A stretch of DNA of 7,465 nt, taken from positions 1 through 7,465 of the forward strand of contig CATXYA010000067.1 of NCBI GenBank assembly GCA_958403605.1, given 5' to 3'. The translations under genes were made by a program, and so were the position numbers. The notes below the pieces were generated by a model. That model was not told the origin of the DNA. It worked only from the letters and a program-made list of their open reading frames with translations, and searched no databases. This stretch comes from an uncultured Oscillospiraceae bacterium (GTDB lineage Bacteria; Bacillota; Clostridia; Oscillospirales; Ruminococcaceae). Shown here in pieces: positions 5,208 to 7,465 of this stretch (positions within the stretch are counted from its first letter, which is position 1; the number at the start of each line of letters is the position of its first letter).

Positions 5208-5999
5208 ATGACAATCGTACTTTCCATTGTGGCGGTCACCGTCATCGGCATCCTGGGCGCCGTTATCCTGGTGCTGGCCTCCCACTTCATGCATGTGGAG
5301 GAGGACCCCCGCGTCGGCCAGGTGCTGGAGTGCCTGCCGGGCGCCAACTGCGGCGCCTGCGGCTACGCGGGCTGCGCGGATTACGCCAAGGCCATCGTCG
5401 AGGGCGCGCCCGTCAACAAATGTGTGCCCGGCGGCGCGTCCACTGCCGACAAGGCGGCCCAGATCATGGGCGTCGAGGCCGGCGAGGTGGTGAAGCGCAA
5501 GGCCATCGTGGCCTGCCAGGGCAGCTATGAGAACACCCGCGACAAATACGACTATGAGGGCATCGAGAGCTGCGCCGCCTGCGCGGCGCTGTACGCGGGC
5601 CGCGCGGCCTGCGAATATGGCTGCCTGGGCTACGGCGACTGTGTGAAGGCGTGCAAGTTCGACGCCATCACCGTGTCCAACGGCGTGGCGCGCGTCAACC
5701 CGGAAAAATGCACGGGCTGCGGCGCCTGCGAGCAGGCGTGCCCCAAAAAGGTCATCTGGATCCGTCCCGAGAGCGAGAAGCCCGTGGTCATGTGTGCAAA
5801 CCACGACCGCGGCGCCCTCACCCGCAAGGCCTGCACCGCGGGCTGCATCGGCTGTATGAAATGCGAAAAGAGCTGCCCGGAAAACGCCATCAAGGTGTCC
5901 AACAACGTGGCGCGTGTCGATTACGACAAGTGCACGGGCTGCCGCACCTGCATGAACGTGTGCCCGGTGCACGCGATCACCATTCCCAAGATCGTGTGA
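5208..5999 (+). CDS. rnfB: Rnf complex subunit RnfB (ferredoxin-oxidising polyferredoxin)
   Basis: RnfB is the electron entry point, taking electrons from reduced ferredoxin on the cytoplasmic side. The 263 residues start with one hydrophobic anchor (about 4-25). An Fe-S domain with C48/C51/C56/C72 in ANCGACGYAGCADYA follows, with C42 as an additional nearby cysteine. A ferredoxin-like region then carries three full CxxCxxCxxxCP motifs: C168-C178, C213-C223 and C242-C252. A variant site at C139/C145/C149 has Tyr142 in the place of one cysteine; this pattern is common in clostridial RnfB, where other cysteines complete the cluster. AAGGAGG (5194-5200) overlaps the rnfA stop codon and lies 7 nt before the ATG. 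It is the last gene of the operon and is followed by the palindromic terminator at 6027-6054. Confidence 0.97.
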   Translation: MTIVLSIVAVTVIGILGAVILVLASHFMHVEEDPRVGQVLECLPGANCGACGYAGCADYAKAIVEGAPVNKCVPGGASTADKAAQIMGVEAGEVVKRKAIVACQGSYENTRDKYDYEGIESCAACAALYAGRAACEYGCLGYGDCVKACKFDAITVSNGVARVNPEKCTGCGACEQACPKKVIWIRPESEKPVVMCANHDRGALTRKACTAGCIGCMKCEKSCPENAIKVSNNVARVDYDKCTGCRTCMNVCPVHAITIPKIV

Positions 6000-6026
6000 G
6001 GGGAAGCACAACAAAAAAATGCAGCG

Positions 6027-6057
6027 AGGGCCCGGAACCATGGTTCCGGGCCCTTTT
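6027..6057 (+). terminator. Rho-independent terminator of the rnf operon (28-bp perfect palindrome)
   Basis: Positions 6027-6054 are a perfect palindrome: AGGGCCCGGAACCA followed by its exact reverse complement, forming a very stable GC-rich hairpin. On the + strand TTTT (6054-6057) follows immediately, with another T5 at 6067-6071. On the - strand a T7 (complement of the A-run 6013-6019) follows after about seven bases. It begins 28 nt after the rnfB stop and also lies downstream of the convergent gene ending at 6118, so it may serve both directions. Confidence 0.85.
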
Positions 6058-6117
6058 GCGCGTGTCTTTTTGCGGATGCGAAGAAAAAGAGGGGGAAAGC
6101 CGGTGGGAATGGGGGGC

Positions 6118-7465
6118 TTAGGCCAAGGATACCACGGTGCAGAACAGCCGTTCCCCCGCGAGCGGCAGGGTGAGCGTCTCCTGGCAGATCTCCGGCGTCA
6201 CCTCGTGCCAGTTGAGATCGCGGCATTCCGCTTGCGCCACGCGCCCCGGCAGGCGGAATACCGCTTGTGTCCCAGGGCGCAAGGTATGGTTTCCGGCCAA
6301 AAGCAAGATTCGCCCGTCCGCCAGCTGCCAGCAGCTGGCGTCGCAGCCCGCGCTCGCCCGCTGCACAAAGGCGTCGTCCCGGTATACCGCCTGTTTGAGC
6401 AGTGGCTGCAGCCTTTGGCGGAACGCCAGTGCCCGGCGCGCGTACGCGCGGTATTCCGGCGGACAGCGTTCCAGATGGTCGGTGATCCCCAGCCACAAAA
6501 TGCTGCCCAGGAGCACCGCGCGCTGCATGTCCTGATAAAACCAGGCGCGCACTTCCTCCGGGTCGCTCACCCAGCCGCGCGGGTCCACCATATTCACCTG
6601 CACGTATTCCGGGAAGGTATATTTGAACAGATTGCACGTCAGGCTGCCCCAGCAGTAGCAGCCGTAGATATCGCCGCAGTTTTCCACCATCAAATAGGCC
6701 TGCGGATCGCGGGCCCGCAGCCTTTTGAGCAGCGTGCGCAGGATGTGCAAATAGCCCTGGTTGAAGGCGCCGGTATCGTCATGGCTGTGTGCCGCGCTGT
6801 AGCAGGCAAAGGGCTCGGCGGAGGCAAGCTGGTCGAGGTACACGCCCTGGCAGCCATAGGCCATGGCCGCAAAGTCGGCGGTGTCGATGAGATATTCCTG
6901 CCACCGGGCGTCGGCGGGGCAGTTGACCGTGAAATGGGCCGGGCCGTACACCTCCTCGATGGTCTCGCCCGCGGGCGTGCGGATCGCCATTTGTTCTCCC
7001 GCCGTGGCATGGAAGTCGGAGGTGACGTCAAAGAGGCGGGCATTGATGTAAAGGGTCGTAAAGCCGCCGCGTTCCTTTACATATGCGAGCCCCCGGCGCA
7101 GCGCCATAGCGCTGCCCAGCTCCATGTCGGGATAATATTCCGGATAGCTGGAGTCGAACCCCGTGCGGTTCCAGCCGGCCACAAACAGATGCCGGACGCC
7201 CCATTGCGCGCCGCTTTCATAGATTGCCGGGATATCGGCAAAGCGCCGGGTGATCTTGTTGCTGTGCTTGAAATTATAGCACTGATGCAGCGCGGCCTCA
7301 TCGTCCAAAAATTCCGGATTCGGCTGGGGCTCCAGCAGCGGATCGAGGTATTGCCGGTACAGCTGCGCGCCGTAGTGCCAATCGCGACAGCTGACGGCAA
7401 TACAAAATTCCCCGCTGTCCCAGCGCTGGCCGGGACGAATGCGCCGGTGCTTGCGGAAGGCAAAG
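6118..7465 (-). CDS. Glycoside-hydrolase-like TIM-barrel protein (DUF6259-like), 5' part outside window
   Basis: The frame is open from the right window edge to a TAA at 6118, giving 448 whole codons of C-terminal sequence; the start is not in the window. An in-frame TTG at 7308 is inside conserved sequence and is not the start. Near the edge is a WDSGEF then DWHYGAQLYRQYL segment, which leads into the barrel. Next comes LFVAGWNRTGFDSSYPEYYP, matching the GWN-x-G-D-YPdY pattern I associate with DUF6259 proteins, then TLYINARLFD, GVYLDQL (an Asp at the end of a strand, possibly catalytic) and YLMVENCGDIYG. The last 80 or so residues look like a beta-sandwich cap. Such proteins are related to glycoside hydrolases, but the substrate is unknown to me. 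The gene is convergent with rnf and functionally unrelated to it as far as can be seen. It probably ends at the palindrome 6027-6054. Confidence 0.85.
   Translation of the reverse strand, partial: FAFRKHRRIRPGQRWDSGEFCIAVSCRDWHYGAQLYRQYLDPLLEPQPNPEFLDDEAALHQCYNFKHSNKITRRFADIPAIYESGAQWGVRHLFVAGWNRTGFDSSYPEYYPDMELGSAMALRRGLAYVKERGGFTTLYINARLFDVTSDFHATAGEQMAIRTPAGETIEEVYGPAHFTVNCPADARWQEYLIDTADFAAMAYGCQGVYLDQLASAEPFACYSAAHSHDDTGAFNQGYLHILRTLLKRLRARDPQAYLMVENCGDIYGCYCWGSLTCNLFKYTFPEYVQVNMVDPRGWVSDPEEVRAWFYQDMQRAVLLGSILWLGITDHLERCPPEYRAYARRALAFRQRLQPLLKQAVYRDDAFVQRASAGCDASCWQLADGRILLLAGNHTLRPGTQAVFRLPGRVAQAECRDLNWHEVTPEICQETLTLPLAGERLFCTVVSLA

Noticed and set aside
1134..5999. Na+-translocating NADH:quinone reductase (nqr) operon
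   Set aside because: No NqrF-type gene is present. Gene order C-D-G-E-A-B with an RnfB polyferredoxin and a ferredoxin-type C-terminus on RnfC identifies Rnf.
3879..6041. 720-residue open frame on the - strand opposite rnfE, rnfA and rnfB
   Set aside because: It is antisense to three well-identified genes, is very rich in His, Ala, Gly and Arg with no recognisable domain, and has no ribosome binding site. Long antisense frames are expected in such GC-rich codon-biased DNA.
6058..6117. TCTTTTT/AAAAAGA inverted repeat (6065-6071 and 6084-6090) as a separate terminator
   Set aside because: The stem is only 7 A/T-rich pairs with a mismatched interior and no following T-run; the adjacent 28-bp palindrome explains termination better.

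Overview
The window is GC-rich bacterial DNA, with mostly G or C in third codon positions. Its centrepiece is a complete six-gene rnf operon on the + strand (1134-5999) in the order rnfC-D-G-E-A-B. That order, with separate rnfB and rnfC genes, is the one I know from anaerobic Firmicutes/Clostridia. Strong AAGGAGG-type ribosome binding sites and GC-rich palindromic intergenic repeats also point to a high-GC anaerobic clostridial lineage, perhaps of the Oscillospirales/Christensenellales kind. The organism assignment is inference, not read directly from the sequence.

Layout. Positions 1-199 hold no gene but carry four compact hairpins, two of which look like terminators facing opposite ways. 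On the - strand, 365-955 encodes a 196-residue protein that may be a stand-alone CBM9-like/DOMON-like beta-sandwich. It is followed 21 nt later by a 47-residue single-span membrane protein with a very acidic tail (200-343). The 178-nt intergenic region 956-1133 is divergent: it carries a promoter facing left, a good sigma-70-type promoter facing right, and a 12-bp perfect stem-loop in the rnf leader. The rnf genes follow, with junctions ranging from a 4-nt overlap to a 12-nt gap, implying one polycistronic, translationally coupled transcript. A 28-bp perfect palindrome at 6027-6054 closes the operon. On the - strand, 6118 to the window edge is the 3' part of a TIM-barrel glycoside-hydrolase-like gene (DUF6259-like), convergent with rnf.

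How the genes work together. RnfB takes electrons from reduced ferredoxin. RnfA and RnfE hold a membrane [2Fe-2S] cluster. RnfG and RnfD carry covalently bound FMN, and RnfC reduces NAD+. The exergonic electron transfer drives Na+ or H+ export; which ion is used cannot be told from this sequence. All the key cofactor motifs are present, so the complex should be functional.

The window does not show an obviously new multi-gene system. The points most worth a second look are a four-cysteine tail on RnfE, the 5'-end stem-loop of the rnf mRNA, the small acidic membrane protein, and the paired hairpin repeat at the left end. No stretch over 300 bases lacks a gene, and I saw no tRNA, rRNA, CRISPR array or transposase.
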